Source: Mucilaginibacter pedocola (GTDB lineage Bacteria; Bacteroidota; Bacteroidia; Sphingobacteriales; Sphingobacteriaceae). From it: DNA of 64,000 bases. Position numbers and translations under genes: made by a program. How positions within the stretch are numbered: the first letter of the stretch is position 1; each line of letters opens with the position of its first letter. The stretch is taken from contig NZ_MBTF01000011.1 in assembly GCF_002013915.1 (NCBI RefSeq), positions 42,084-106,083 of the forward strand. The letters are read 5' to 3'. The notes below the pieces were generated by a model that saw only the letters and a program-made list of their open reading frames with translations, was not told where the DNA came from and made no database searches. Of the stretch, positions 51,518 through 61,393 are shown piece by piece.

Positions 51518-52831
51518 CTAAAACTCATCCACGTAATTTACCTTCCCATTGCTCAGCTTCACATAATCAACCGAACCGGTACCTTGAAAGCTATAATCGA
51601 TGCCTATAATTTTTGAGCGCACTACGCCGCTGCTTGCTGTGTAAACCAGTTTATCATCCAGGTAAACCTTGCCTATTTTGTTGTGCGCCTCTACCCTAAC
51701 CTTTACAAATTTGCTAAGATCTGTACCGAACATAGACAGGTCTGTTTTTTTGCCCGAGCGGTAATGGTCGGTGAATATCAGATCTACATCTGATACGCAG
51801 CCCTTGGCACACAGCGGAATGGCGATGGCAGTTCCCTCGCATAAAATATACAGGTGGGTTTGCTGGCAAACGGCGCTGCCTTCCTTATAATCGTTACGGA
51901 TGGAGGTTTCGAACACGAAATCATCGCTGTATATCGGCCCAAAATCCTGCACATTACTATAAAGCATAAAGGGCGGCGAGGGCTGCATTTTTATGTTGTG
52001 CGCGGCTATTGACGCTGCCGAAACGCCCATTTTTCCATTCCGCATTACCTCGGTATTATCAAAATAAACAGGCACCGGGCTTAGCGTTGCAGCGGCTACC
52101 CATCCGTTAGATTTGATGAGCAGATCGTGCTGCTTTACGATCTTATTATTTACGATGAGTTTGGCGCGGTAATAATCGGGATAGTAATAAATGGAGGTAT
52201 GTTGCTTATCCCATTTAGAAACCTTCTGCCGCAACTTAGTATCCCACGATTGCTGGATGATAACCGAATCGCCGGGGGCCTTGGCCGCACCATAATCAAA
52301 TATCACCGAGTTGGGTACCCCCTGCGTTACCACCTTTTTGCTGCTGAAGGTATAATCGGCATCCACAACCGGCGCCGGGTTTTTATTGATGCTTAAATAG
52401 GTAATAACAATACCTGTTAAAAGCGCCACCCCGGCCGTTATTTGCCATATGCGTTTATTATCGGGCTTACCTGTAAGCGCTGGCTTAGGTGCGGTTACAG
52501 GCTCTTTCGCTACAACGTCGGTCCTGCTTATATCATCGGCATCATTTTTCTGGTGTGCCGATGCAAAGCTTCGCCAGTCTTCAAAACCAAGAAAATGAAC
52601 CAGTGTATCTAATGTATATGTGTTTGGCAGGCTGTCGTATTTCACTTTGCCCCATATGCGTTTTAAGGTTACGTGGCTTAAGGTAACGCCGGTGCGTTGC
52701 TGTATTAATGCACTCAGCTTAATAAAGTCCTGGTTCGCCCATGTGCGGCTATCGCCCCAGCCTGTATGGGTTTCATACTGCTGCTTCAGCGTTTCTATGA
52801 GTTGGTTAAAAGGCATGGGCGGTGTTCTCAT
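51518..52831 (-). CDS. Membrane-anchored protein with HTH-like N-terminus and periplasmic C-terminal domain
   Basis: 437 residues from the ATG at 52831; an open frame continues to 52957 but a start near MRTPPMPFNQLIETLKQ is more likely. Residues 1-95 look like a DNA-binding or coiled domain (DFIKLSALIQQRTGVTLSHVTLKRIW, with an HTH-like spacing). A proline-rich linker and one membrane helix (about 128-148) follow. The last ~290 residues are beta-rich with Cys residues, probably periplasmic (lectin- or LamG-like). It could be a one-step membrane regulator that senses an outside ligand; this is inference. It is divergent from the DoxX-like gene. Confidence 0.6.
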   Translation of the reverse strand: MRTPPMPFNQLIETLKQQYETHTGWGDSRTWANQDFIKLSALIQQRTGVTLSHVTLKRIWGKVKYDSLPNTYTLDTLVHFLGFEDWRSFASAHQKNDADDISRTDVVAKEPVTAPKPALTGKPDNKRIWQITAGVALLTGIVITYLSINKNPAPVVDADYTFSSKKVVTQGVPNSVIFDYGAAKAPGDSVIIQQSWDTKLRQKVSKWDKQHTSIYYYPDYYRAKLIVNNKIVKQHDLLIKSNGWVAAATLSPVPVYFDNTEVMRNGKMGVSAASIAAHNIKMQPSPPFMLYSNVQDFGPIYSDDFVFETSIRNDYKEGSAVCQQTHLYILCEGTAIAIPLCAKGCVSDVDLIFTDHYRSGKKTDLSMFGTDLSKFVKVRVEAHNKIGKVYLDDKLVYTASSGVVRSKIIGIDYSFQGTGSVDYVKLSNGKVNYVDEF

Positions 52832-53004
52832 GGCAAAATTAACAGTGCGGCGCTGTTTGCACAGGCTTGTATAAACTTGTACCAACTTGTACAAGCCGGG
52901 GCATAGGCAAACCGCTGCATGCGCATCTACATTTGTATAGGGCAATTGGTAATGCAAGTTATTGATAATGCCCCGCTAATTAACCAAACAACACCTATAT
53001 TTTT

Positions 53005-53745
53005 ATGGATAAGCTTACAGCATTGGGCAAATGGCTATATGCCGCCGCATTTTTTGTTTTTGGCATACAGCATTTTATGTACGCCAACTTTGTGGCAACG
53101 CTGATACCGGGCTGGCTGCCATGGCATTTGTTTTGGGCTGTATTTGTGGGTATTGCCTTTATATTGGCTGCAGTAAGCATTGTTATAAATAAATACACAC
53201 GTTTAAGCAGTTTGTTGTTGGCCACATTGCTGGCGCTGTTTATCCTGCTCATTCATATTCCCAACCTTAGCGCCAAACTGCAAAACGCACAAAGCTGGGC
53301 GCGCGCACTGCAAGATTTAACTATAATGGGTACGGCTCTGCTCATAAGCGGCCAGGCAAACCTGCAATTGCCCGGTAAATACCTGTTTGCTATACCGCTG
53401 GTGTTTTTAGCCATGCAACACTTCACTCACGCAGCATTTGTAACTGCCAAAGTGCCTGCATGGTTCCCGGCTGTTGAAGTGTGGGATTATATTATCGGGC
53501 TGGTAATTATTGTAATGGTTGCAGGCATTATCAGCAACCGGTATTTGGGTGCACCTGCCTTAATGCTGGCTGTTTTGCTGCTGGCTTTTGCGCTATTGTA
53601 CCATGTACCGCTATTGGCAGCAAACCTATACAACGGGCAGCAATGGACTGCGGCAATGTTGGATGCCGCCATTGCCGGAGGGGCCTTTGTAGTAGCGGGC
53701 CTGCCTGCCATTTATTATAAAAATTTAAACATGGCAACTAAATAA
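53005..53745 (+). CDS. DoxX-like membrane protein
   Basis: 246 residues in about eight helices that form two similar halves: KWLYAAAFFVFGIQHFMYANF in the first and GKYLFAIPLVFLAMQHFTHAAF in the second, each followed by a W-P motif (PGWLPWH; PAWFPAVE). The pattern resembles a duplicated DoxX/DoxD-like four-helix unit. The role is unknown. The aspartyl protease gene starts 44 bp downstream. Confidence 0.75.
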   Translation: MDKLTALGKWLYAAAFFVFGIQHFMYANFVATLIPGWLPWHLFWAVFVGIAFILAAVSIVINKYTRLSSLLLATLLALFILLIHIPNLSAKLQNAQSWARALQDLTIMGTALLISGQANLQLPGKYLFAIPLVFLAMQHFTHAAFVTAKVPAWFPAVEVWDYIIGLVIIVMVAGIISNRYLGAPALMLAVLLLAFALLYHVPLLAANLYNGQQWTAAMLDAAIAGGAFVVAGLPAIYYKNLNMATK

Positions 53746-53789
53746 TTTTAGTTGCCGTATATTTATATAACCATTTGTAAACCTGCGCC

Positions 53790-55013
53790 ATGGCGCCCCG
53801 CTTGCTATATTACCCTTTGTTACTGCTGCTTGCTGTTACCGGCATTTGCAGGCAGAGCCGTGCGCAATTTTTTCAGCTGGCAGATGGGCGCAAACAGGCA
53901 ACCGTACCTTTTAAAGTGATACGCAACATGGTTATTATTAAACTGAAAATTAATAATAACGGCCCCTATAACTTTATTTTGGATACGGGCGTGGGCTTTA
54001 TGATTATTACCGACCCGACAATGGTTGATAGCCTGCACATACCCGACCGCCGCACACTGAAACTTGGCGGGCTTGGCCAGGGCGACGACTACGATGCTTA
54101 TTACACTAATCCGCTCAACATAGAAATTCCCGGGATAAACAGCGTAGGCGTTAGTGCTGCTATATTTAAAAAAGACCATTTCGGGCTATCCAACTATGCA
54201 GGTATGCCTATACATGGCTTATTGGGGTACGAGTTTTTTAACAGGCTTATTGTTAAGATGAACTTTAATGATAGCACACTAACCGCCTACCGCCCGGGCA
54301 AAATAAAAGGGCTGAAAAAATACGAAGCCCTTCCCCTTACAATTGAAGGCAACAAGCCCTATGTGAACACCTGCGTTAGTTTTTGCGATAAAAGCGAGCG
54401 CGAGTGTAAACTGATAGTTGATATTGGCGCAGGGCATCCGCTATCGCTGGAGGATAACCCCGCCAAACCATGGCCTACACAAAAAGCCATTGCCGCTAAC
54501 CTTGGCATGGGCTTAACCGGCCCCATATACGGCGAAATTGGGCGGATAAACCAACTAAGCCTCGGTAAATACCAGCTTACCAATGTGCTCTCTTCTTTCC
54601 CCGAAAGAAACGATAACACCGTTTTGGGCGAGCGCGACGGCAACCTGGGCATGGATGTATTGAAGCGCTTTGTGCTGGTATTTGATTACGCCAATAAAAT
54701 GCTTTACCTAAAGCCCCGCACCAACTTAAAAGAAGCCTTTGAGCGCGACATGAGCGGCACCGAATACTATGCCGGCGGCGAAAACCTCGACCGTGTGGTA
54801 ATAAGCCGTGTAGAACCCGGATCGGCAGGCGACGACGTGGGGCTGCTGAAAGATGATGAAATAGTATCGATAAATTTTAAGCCTGTTGCCAATATGCACT
54901 TAGAGGATATTGACAGGCTATTCCGCTCGGGCGATGGGCGCGGCGTTCTACTGGAAATTTACCGCGATAAAAAAATAAACAGGTTAGTATTAACGCTGAA
55001 ACGGCGGATATAA
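53790..55013 (+). CDS. Retropepsin-like aspartyl protease with C-terminal PDZ domain
   Basis: 407 residues. A signal peptide ends near residue 25 (SRA-Q), so the protein acts in the periplasm or at the surface. The first catalytic motif is FILDTGVGF (Asp65) and a second half has LIVDIGAGHPL (Asp near 211), giving the two-lobed aspartyl-protease layout in one chain. Residues of about 320-400 form a PDZ domain (ISRVEPGSAGDDVGLLKDDEI). Bacteroidota have many such proteins, mostly of unknown substrate. Confidence 0.85.
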   Translation: MAPRLLYYPLLLLLAVTGICRQSRAQFFQLADGRKQATVPFKVIRNMVIIKLKINNNGPYNFILDTGVGFMIITDPTMVDSLHIPDRRTLKLGGLGQGDDYDAYYTNPLNIEIPGINSVGVSAAIFKKDHFGLSNYAGMPIHGLLGYEFFNRLIVKMNFNDSTLTAYRPGKIKGLKKYEALPLTIEGNKPYVNTCVSFCDKSERECKLIVDIGAGHPLSLEDNPAKPWPTQKAIAANLGMGLTGPIYGEIGRINQLSLGKYQLTNVLSSFPERNDNTVLGERDGNLGMDVLKRFVLVFDYANKMLYLKPRTNLKEAFERDMSGTEYYAGGENLDRVVISRVEPGSAGDDVGLLKDDEIVSINFKPVANMHLEDIDRLFRSGDGRGVLLEIYRDKKINRLVLTLKRRI

Positions 55014-55060
55014 AGTTTATTGAGGGTTAGCATTTAGGAATTCTCCTTGGGGGGTAGCTG

Positions 55061-55274
55061 TGGCACCTACGGATCCATCAATTTTCTTCCGATTTGCCTA
55101 TAAACAGATAGTCTCTTAAAGGAGGCTCCTCTGGAGCCGTATTGTCTTGTTATGGATTTCTACAAACACGATGCTCCTACCGGAGCATTAGATCAAATCG
55201 GGTTAGACACTCCGGAGGAGTATCGTGTTTATAGCACGTAAACACAAAAGAATTAGGCTCCGTAGGTGCCTCCC
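55061..55274. repeat. Palindromic element with GGCACCTACGGA ends and internal GCTCC hairpins
   Basis: GGCACCTACGGATCC at 55062-55076 is inverted at GGCTCCGTAGGTGCC (55256-55270). Inside are nested inverted words: AAACACGATGCTCC versus GGAGTATCGTGTTT, and hairpins around CTCCTCTGGAG and CTCCTACCGGAG. It looks like a non-coding MITE-like or REP element. It fills the 282-bp gap between the protease and OmpA genes. Confidence 0.7.
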
Positions 55275-55295
55275 TAATAAGCATTCACGCCAACC

Positions 55296-57032
55296 TTACT
55301 CCAACACCCCATCATAAAATATCTCCGTCCTTCGATTTAGCTGATGCTGGCTTTCGGGGCAGCCGGGCTGGCCGGGGCAATCGGCAACGGGATTTTCTTT
55401 ACCGTACCAGGCAATAGTAAGCCTTTTTTCGTCAATACCATGCTCAATTAAATAAACCTTTGCCGCTTCGGACCGGCGTTTGGATAAACCGATATTATAA
55501 CTCCCCGACGCACGCACATCGGTATACGATGCCAGTTTAACTTTTACCGTTGGGTTAGCCTTTAGTATATCTACCAAACTATCCAGCGTAGCGGCGGCAT
55601 CCGTGCGGATAGCGCTCTTGTCCAAATCATAATAAATAATGCCGCGCAAAGCCGAAATATCGGCAGGAGGTGCATCTGGCGTTTTCGGCACAAGGGGCTT
55701 GTGCGGTTCCGGCGTTAGCGGTGTATATACAAAACTGTAAATATCATCGCTGCCTGAGCCGCCATCTCTGTTGGATGATATATAGCCGGTACGTCCGTCC
55801 TGCGTTGTATAATAAAAGTCGTCGGCAGTGCTGTTAGCTGGATAGCCGGGGTTTACAGGCGTACTCCAGTTACTCTGCGCCCCTTTACTTATAAAAATAT
55901 CCAGTCCGCCCATGCCGGGTAAACCGTCGGAAGCAAAAGCAAGCCCATCAGGTATTACCGTAGGAAATCCCTCGTTGCCTTTGGTGTTGATAGCGCTGCC
56001 GCAATTAACAGGTTGAGCCCAATTACCGTCGGCTTGTTTTTGGCAATACCAAATATCGGTACCGCCCTGCCCGCCCGGCCTATCCGATGCAAAATAAAGC
56101 ACGCTCCCATCGGCAGACAATGCCGCATGCCCAGTCGAAAATTCCTTGATATTATTGTAAGCAAAGTTCTTAAAATCGCCCCATACACCGTTTTGCTTAA
56201 CGGCCATCACCAACATCAGCCTGCGGGTAAACAGGCGTTGGTGCATACTATTGCCCCCGCGTTTATCAACAGGCAATGCGTTTTTGGCTTGTGTTGTAGT
56301 TATGGTTATCCATGCCGTGTCTCCCCCTTTGTTGAATGCAACAGGGCCGGCATGATAATCGCCATTGAAGGTTTTCTTCCCTTCCTTGCTGATGGGCAAC
56401 AGCACTACGCTATCGCTGTTGGCTATGTAAAGTTTGTAGAAACCGCTTCCGGTACGTTCGTCGGTTTGCTTTGCGCTTTCGGTGCCGTCTGCCCGGTTAG
56501 ATGTAAAAACTAAGCTGCCCGCGCCGTAATGAGCGACTCCCCAATCAGAATAAGGGCCATTCAGTTTCTTCTCTGCCTGCACGGTGTAGGCCTTTTGTTT
56601 TGCCGCTATCCATGCGGCGGCACTATCGCACATAGCCAATTTTGCGCGTAATTGTTCGGGCTCGTTTACGCGTTTATAATATTCCTCGTATTGCGTTTTG
56701 GCTTCTTTTAGTTTATTGTTCCGCAACAGGGTTTCGGCATAATAATAAAAACCAATGGCTGCAGCATTATCATAACCTAAGGCACCCGCGTACCAGCTTT
56801 CGGCATTTTTGTTGTCACCCATCAGCCGGTAGCAATCGGCTATGCGTTCGGCCACTTGTGCAGCATTATTGCTGCCCGAAATGGAAAGGTATAGGTTGAG
56901 GGCTTTAAAATACTCGTAACGCTCAAATGCTTTATCTGCCAACTGCTTTTTGCTCAATTGCTCCTGCGCACCTGCAAACAGGCACCAGAAAACTAAAAAG
57001 GCTATGGGCAGTATCTTTTTCATATTACACAT
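55296..57032 (-). CDS. TPR-PD40-OmpA protein (PorE-like)
   Basis: 578 residues. A signal peptide ends near residue 23 (AGA-Q). Residues 25-140 hold TPR-like repeats (AFERYEYFKALNLYLSI; AESWYAGALGYDNAAAIGFYY). Residues of about 150-430 form PD40/WD40-like propeller blades (SADGSVLYFASDRPGGQGGTD; YISSNRDGGSGSDDIY). The C-terminal OmpA domain (about 465-578) has YYDLDKSAIRTDAAATLDSL and ISP-type peptidoglycan-binding residues near GLSKRRSEAAKVYL. The order matches PorE, which anchors T9SS machinery to peptidoglycan. The first ATG at 57032 overlaps the upstream stop as TAATG; a second ATG at 57023 gives a tidier signal peptide. Confidence 0.85.
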   Translation of the reverse strand: MCNMKKILPIAFLVFWCLFAGAQEQLSKKQLADKAFERYEYFKALNLYLSISGSNNAAQVAERIADCYRLMGDNKNAESWYAGALGYDNAAAIGFYYYAETLLRNNKLKEAKTQYEEYYKRVNEPEQLRAKLAMCDSAAAWIAAKQKAYTVQAEKKLNGPYSDWGVAHYGAGSLVFTSNRADGTESAKQTDERTGSGFYKLYIANSDSVVLLPISKEGKKTFNGDYHAGPVAFNKGGDTAWITITTTQAKNALPVDKRGGNSMHQRLFTRRLMLVMAVKQNGVWGDFKNFAYNNIKEFSTGHAALSADGSVLYFASDRPGGQGGTDIWYCQKQADGNWAQPVNCGSAINTKGNEGFPTVIPDGLAFASDGLPGMGGLDIFISKGAQSNWSTPVNPGYPANSTADDFYYTTQDGRTGYISSNRDGGSGSDDIYSFVYTPLTPEPHKPLVPKTPDAPPADISALRGIIYYDLDKSAIRTDAAATLDSLVDILKANPTVKVKLASYTDVRASGSYNIGLSKRRSEAAKVYLIEHGIDEKRLTIAWYGKENPVADCPGQPGCPESQHQLNRRTEIFYDGVLE

Positions 57033-58006
57033 TAAAAAAACCTCGGGCTTATTACACGTGGCTGCTTCCTGCGGAACGACAGGCTTAACGATACCTCGTG
57101 TGTACCGCTTTGGTAAGTAGCCAGCGCACTGGTGCTAAAATCGTACGAGTACCCAAAACGCATGTATGGACTGATGTTGAACTGCGCCATGCCCGTAACC
57201 GTATTGCTTTTATCGAGCCCCTTATACTGATCCGACCGGCGTAAATTCACCCCGGTATTGTAGGATGCACCCAGCCATAGTTTTTTTGCGAAGAGCAGGT
57301 ATGCAGTAAGGTCTAAGCCCGCCGGGCTTTTCAGGTCAGTCTTCAGCATCATCGATGGTTTTATGTCGATATCGTTACTCAACGGTATAACCGCCCCCGT
57401 AGTTAAATACATATGCGGAACCGGGTTTATGGCCAGCGTATTACTGCCCGATAGTACCTCGCTGAATAAATTGAGTACAGAGCCGCCCGCATAAAATGAT
57501 GGCGTAGTATAATAAACACCCACCCTAAAATCAGACCGCAACATATTTTCGTTGCCCGCAATGGTGCCGTCGGTAGGGTCGTTGGGGTTAAAGGCCGAAG
57601 CATCTAAACGGTATTGCACCAGTCCTGCACCAAAACCAAGGCTAAGGCGTTTGGTATCTTCGTCATCAAGCCTTAAACGATAAGCGTAATTGCCATAAAA
57701 GGCGAGGTTATTTTCAGGGCCGAGCCTGTCGTTAGTGGCCAAAAAGCCGATGGCCGCATTTTTCTTATCGGGGTCCAGCACCCCATCTATCGATACGGTA
57801 TGTGTGCGCGGAGCACCATCTATACCCGCCCATTGCAGGCGGCTGGCCAGGTTCAGCGTCCAATCTTCTTTATAGCCGGCATAGGCAGGGTTCACCACAA
57901 GTCCGTTGAACATGTACTGGCTAAACTGCACGGTTTGCTGCGCCCGGGCGTTTTGGAACATCGCCCAAAACGCCAATAACAGGATATAGTTTTTAAGCTG
58001 CCTCAT
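57032..58006 (-). CDS. PorP/SprF family T9SS membrane protein
   Basis: 324 residues with a signal peptide (NARA-Q). The signature TVQFSQYMFNGLVVNPAYAGY directly follows cleavage, then a barrel pattern ending in EVSLSLSFRRKQ. It follows the type B substrate gene by one base and overlaps the OmpA gene start, so the three genes are co-translated. It probably attaches or moves the 607-aa substrate across or along the outer membrane. Confidence 0.92.
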   Translation of the reverse strand: MRQLKNYILLLAFWAMFQNARAQQTVQFSQYMFNGLVVNPAYAGYKEDWTLNLASRLQWAGIDGAPRTHTVSIDGVLDPDKKNAAIGFLATNDRLGPENNLAFYGNYAYRLRLDDEDTKRLSLGFGAGLVQYRLDASAFNPNDPTDGTIAGNENMLRSDFRVGVYYTTPSFYAGGSVLNLFSEVLSGSNTLAINPVPHMYLTTGAVIPLSNDIDIKPSMMLKTDLKSPAGLDLTAYLLFAKKLWLGASYNTGVNLRRSDQYKGLDKSNTVTGMAQFNISPYMRFGYSYDFSTSALATYQSGTHEVSLSLSFRRKQPRVISPRFF

Positions 58007-58007
58007 G

Positions 58008-59831
58008 TTATTGCTTCCTGATATATATCCAACCTTTATAGATCTTCGGCTTTACCGCGCCTGTATTTAACTCCAACAAATAATAATATGTACCATCGGT
58101 AAGGCCCTGCCCATCCCAGGTGTTTTTATAATCTTCCGATTTATACACCTGGTTGCCCCAGCGGTTATACACCATCAAGCGGCTGCCGGGGTAATTGGCT
58201 ATGCCTTGCACCTCGAATACATCGTTCTTGCCATCGCCATTGGGCGTAAAAATATTAGGCGGTTTGATGTTTGATGGGTCGGGGCTTTGCACCAAAATAT
58301 CTACGCCTGCAGTTAAAACCGGGTTTATCACATATGCCCAGGTATCAATGCTGCGTTCGTTGCCAAAATCGTTGGCATCGTTAGCGTTTGCGGCTGTAGC
58401 GCCCCACTTGTGGCCGTTGGTGATACTGCTTAGGCCCGTGGTATTTTTTAAAGGGTTTGAGGGCAACCCTATTTTATCGATATCGCTATCGTCCCAATAA
58501 ATAGTATTATCAGGCGAGTTCACGCCGTTTATGCGCGTAAGCAATATGCCATTGATATTGCGCTCCACATCAAAAAACGGGAAGTGTACTTCGGCAGCGA
58601 AAAGGGTTACCGCTACATTAACCGGGTAACTATCGGGGCTGGGTAATAATGTTTTGCCCATACCGTCCATTCCGTCCCAGTTTACCTCGTTAGCTCCCGG
58701 TTTTACCGTGCCGTTAAATTGCCTGTCAATGGCATCGGTAAAGGTGCCGTTGCGGTCTATATCTATACCAATAACATAAGTGCCGTTTGCGGTAGCCGTA
58801 AAATTTATTTTACCGCCGGGTATAGCGGTAGTGGCGGTGCCGTTTTGCCCGTCGCCCCCGGTAAACTTAACGTTGGTTATAGCGGGAGGCACAGGTATGG
58901 TAAGCAGCCAGGTTGTGCCTGTCTGTGTAGTGGCAAACGCAGGTAAATCGGCTGCAGGCTCGTTAAAAAATATTTTGTGCGTAATGTCTGACGGAGTATC
59001 GCCGCTAACCGGGTTTTGTACGTTCGGCGTATTGGTGGTGTTAACGCTTTTGTACAGCGGGGTGCCGTCGGTATTGCGCAGGCCTTTATTGTTCACAAAA
59101 AAAGTGAAGCCATTACCAGCCTGCCCGTTATTATCAAGCGTGTAGCGGTAGCCATCTTTGGTGAGGATGTGCAGCACTGCGTTGAAACCTACATTAAAGG
59201 TACCTAATATGCCCGAAAGCACATTGGTAAACACCCTGCCGGTGAGGAAGGCACTATTTTCGGCATTGCGTACCGATACGTCAAAAGCAGCCACATAGCG
59301 GTTATTGGGCTGTACCCATTGTGCGCTAACCGCAATGGCGGGCGGGTTGCCGCCCAAATCGGTACCGTTGGTTGGCGATACAAAATCAACCTCCCAAATC
59401 CCCTCCTGCCCTGCCTGTACGGTTTGTGTGAATGGCTGGTAACCACCTGCATTGGGCAGCGGGCCTGCCAGTTCCTGTGCGAGGGTGCTTAAACGCCCTG
59501 TAATTGTTGAATTTCCGCTGGTGTAGGTGCTGCCATCAGGCGCACGCAGATTAATAGTGCCCGAACTTACACCCTGGGCACTGCTACCAAGATAAATAGT
59601 TTCGCCAACCTTTACGTACACCTTCATGGTGCCAACAGTAGGGAAAGGATACGATGGGTTTGCGGTGAGCGAGGAAAGCAGGTAAGCTCGGTTCCCCCCG
59701 TTGGAACAAAGTTCTTTACTGCCTTCGGCTACAGCTATTAAAGCAGGGCACAGCAGCAGGGCTACCGCAAAGCCTTTACTCAACCATCTGTTCACCTTGA
59801 TTTTTAATAAAGTTAGCCCCATAGCATTCAA
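58008..59831 (-). CDS. T9SS type B sorting-domain protein
   Basis: 607 residues. The N-terminus has a basic start and a hydrophobic core up to about residue 35 (signal peptide); the ATG at 59831 or three codons later may be used. The middle contains Ig/beta-sandwich regions with DGxG-type turns ([18 protein letters not shown]). The C-terminal ~85 residues are the gliding-motility-associated domain ([33 protein letters not shown]; ends GWIYIRKQ). It is the likely cargo of the neighbouring PorP/SprF protein. Confidence 0.9.
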   Translation of the reverse strand: MNAMGLTLLKIKVNRWLSKGFAVALLLCPALIAVAEGSKELCSNGGNRAYLLSSLTANPSYPFPTVGTMKVYVKVGETIYLGSSAQGVSSGTINLRAPDGSTYTSGNSTITGRLSTLAQELAGPLPNAGGYQPFTQTVQAGQEGIWEVDFVSPTNGTDLGGNPPAIAVSAQWVQPNNRYVAAFDVSVRNAENSAFLTGRVFTNVLSGILGTFNVGFNAVLHILTKDGYRYTLDNNGQAGNGFTFFVNNKGLRNTDGTPLYKSVNTTNTPNVQNPVSGDTPSDITHKIFFNEPAADLPAFATTQTGTTWLLTIPVPPAITNVKFTGGDGQNGTATTAIPGGKINFTATANGTYVIGIDIDRNGTFTDAIDRQFNGTVKPGANEVNWDGMDGMGKTLLPSPDSYPVNVAVTLFAAEVHFPFFDVERNINGILLTRINGVNSPDNTIYWDDSDIDKIGLPSNPLKNTTGLSSITNGHKWGATAANANDANDFGNERSIDTWAYVINPVLTAGVDILVQSPDPSNIKPPNIFTPNGDGKNDVFEVQGIANYPGSRLMVYNRWGNQVYKSEDYKNTWDGQGLTDGTYYYLLELNTGAVKPKIYKGWIYIRKQ

Positions 59832-60051
59832 CTAATACCCCACCGGCCAATAAATGCCGCCTTTAAAAGTAGCAGAATTTCGGGTTAAAACAATGAGATA
59901 GCGAATTACAAATAGCATGCGATGGTGCATCCTTGGCAATTACTTCAAAAGCGCTACAAAAGCAATTATTTTGCTAATACATAATCAATTTAAATTACGC
60001 TAAAAGCTTGATAAATATATAGTTGATAAACATAGTGCGTAAATTTACGGC

Positions 60052-61380
60052 ATGGATAATTTTATGGCCGCGCGCTCGCAGATGGCATTGTCCCTCGGCT
60101 TTCACATTATATTTTCGTGCATAGGTATGGTGATGCCCTTTTTTATGGCGGTATCGCACTTTATGTACCTTAAAACCAACAATATTAATTACCAGCATGT
60201 AACCAAGGCCTGGAGTAAGGGCGTGGCTATCTTCTTCGCCACGGGTGCGGTGTCGGGCACGGTGCTATCCTTCGAGCTGGGCTTGCTTTGGCCTACTTTT
60301 ATGAAACATGCAGGGCCTATATTCGGCATGCCTTTTTCGCTGGAGGGTACGGCCTTTTTTATCGAGGCAATAGCTCTGGGGTTCTTCCTGTATGGATGGG
60401 GCCGCTTTAACAAATGGTTCCATTGGTTTACCGGGGTAATAGTAGGTGTAAGCGGTTTAGCTTCGGGCATATTGGTGGTAGCCGCCAACGCGTGGATGAA
60501 CAGCCCCACGGGTTTCAAACTGGTTGATGGCAAGTATACCGACATAGACCCCATAAAAGCCATGTTTAACCCTGCATGGTTTTCGCAAGCCTTGCACATG
60601 TGCGTAGCTGCCTTTGCGGCAACGGGGTTTGCGGTGGCCGGCGTGCATGCATTAATGATATTACGTAAGCGGAATGTTGGTTTCCACATGCGCTCGTTCC
60701 GCATTGCGGCCATATTTGGGGTGGTAGCAGCTATTTTGCAGCCCTTAAGCGGCGATATATCTGCCAAGATGGTGGCCAAACGCCAACCGGCCAAACTCGC
60801 TGCCATGGAAGCGCATTTTAAAACGGAGCCATACTCGCCTCTAATTATTGGCGGTATACCCGATGTTAAAAACCAAAAGGTCGATTACGCCATCGAAATT
60901 CCCGGTATGCTCAGCTTTATGGCGCATGATGATTTTAAAACACCGGTGAAAGGCCTCGACCAAATACCCCTTGCCGACCAGCCACCCGTTGCCGTAACGC
61001 ACTACGCCTTCCAGTTCATGGTTGGGCTGGGTATGGCCATGATGGCATTGGGTGTTATTTACCTCATCGCCTTAGCAAAAAAGAAAAGCTGGTTCACCAA
61101 ACAATGGTTTTTAACACTGTTTATAGCCGCCACGCCGCTTGGCTTTATTGCCGTTGAGGCCGGCTGGACGGTTACCGAAGTTGGCCGCCAACCCTGGATA
61201 ATACAAGGTGTTATGCGCACTAAGGATGCCGTTACGCCTATGCCGGGCATCGGGTACTCGTTCTACCTGTTCACGGCAGTTTATTTTACGCTGAGCATAG
61301 CGGTTATATTTTTACTTTACCGGCAAATAAAAATGGTGCCGGTGCTTTACGATACTACTGCCGAGTCATCGGCACACTAA
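60052..61380 (+). CDS. cydA: Cytochrome bd ubiquinol oxidase subunit I
   Basis: 442 residues, shorter than the E. coli protein, consistent with the short Q-loop group. It oxidises quinol and reduces oxygen in the inner membrane. Conserved features: ARSQMALSLGFH with His18 as a heme ligand; two Glu in SLEGTAFFIEAIALGF; a further His in ALHMCVAAFAATGFAVAGVH; and the GRQPWIIQGVMRT block. About nine helices. It starts the cydAB operon; subunit II begins 13 bp after its stop. Confidence 0.96.
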   Translation: MDNFMAARSQMALSLGFHIIFSCIGMVMPFFMAVSHFMYLKTNNINYQHVTKAWSKGVAIFFATGAVSGTVLSFELGLLWPTFMKHAGPIFGMPFSLEGTAFFIEAIALGFFLYGWGRFNKWFHWFTGVIVGVSGLASGILVVAANAWMNSPTGFKLVDGKYTDIDPIKAMFNPAWFSQALHMCVAAFAATGFAVAGVHALMILRKRNVGFHMRSFRIAAIFGVVAAILQPLSGDISAKMVAKRQPAKLAAMEAHFKTEPYSPLIIGGIPDVKNQKVDYAIEIPGMLSFMAHDDFKTPVKGLDQIPLADQPPVAVTHYAFQFMVGLGMAMMALGVIYLIALAKKKSWFTKQWFLTLFIAATPLGFIAVEAGWTVTEVGRQPWIIQGVMRTKDAVTPMPGIGYSFYLFTAVYFTLSIAVIFLLYRQIKMVPVLYDTTAESSAH

Positions 61381-61393
61381 AAGCTTTTTTATT

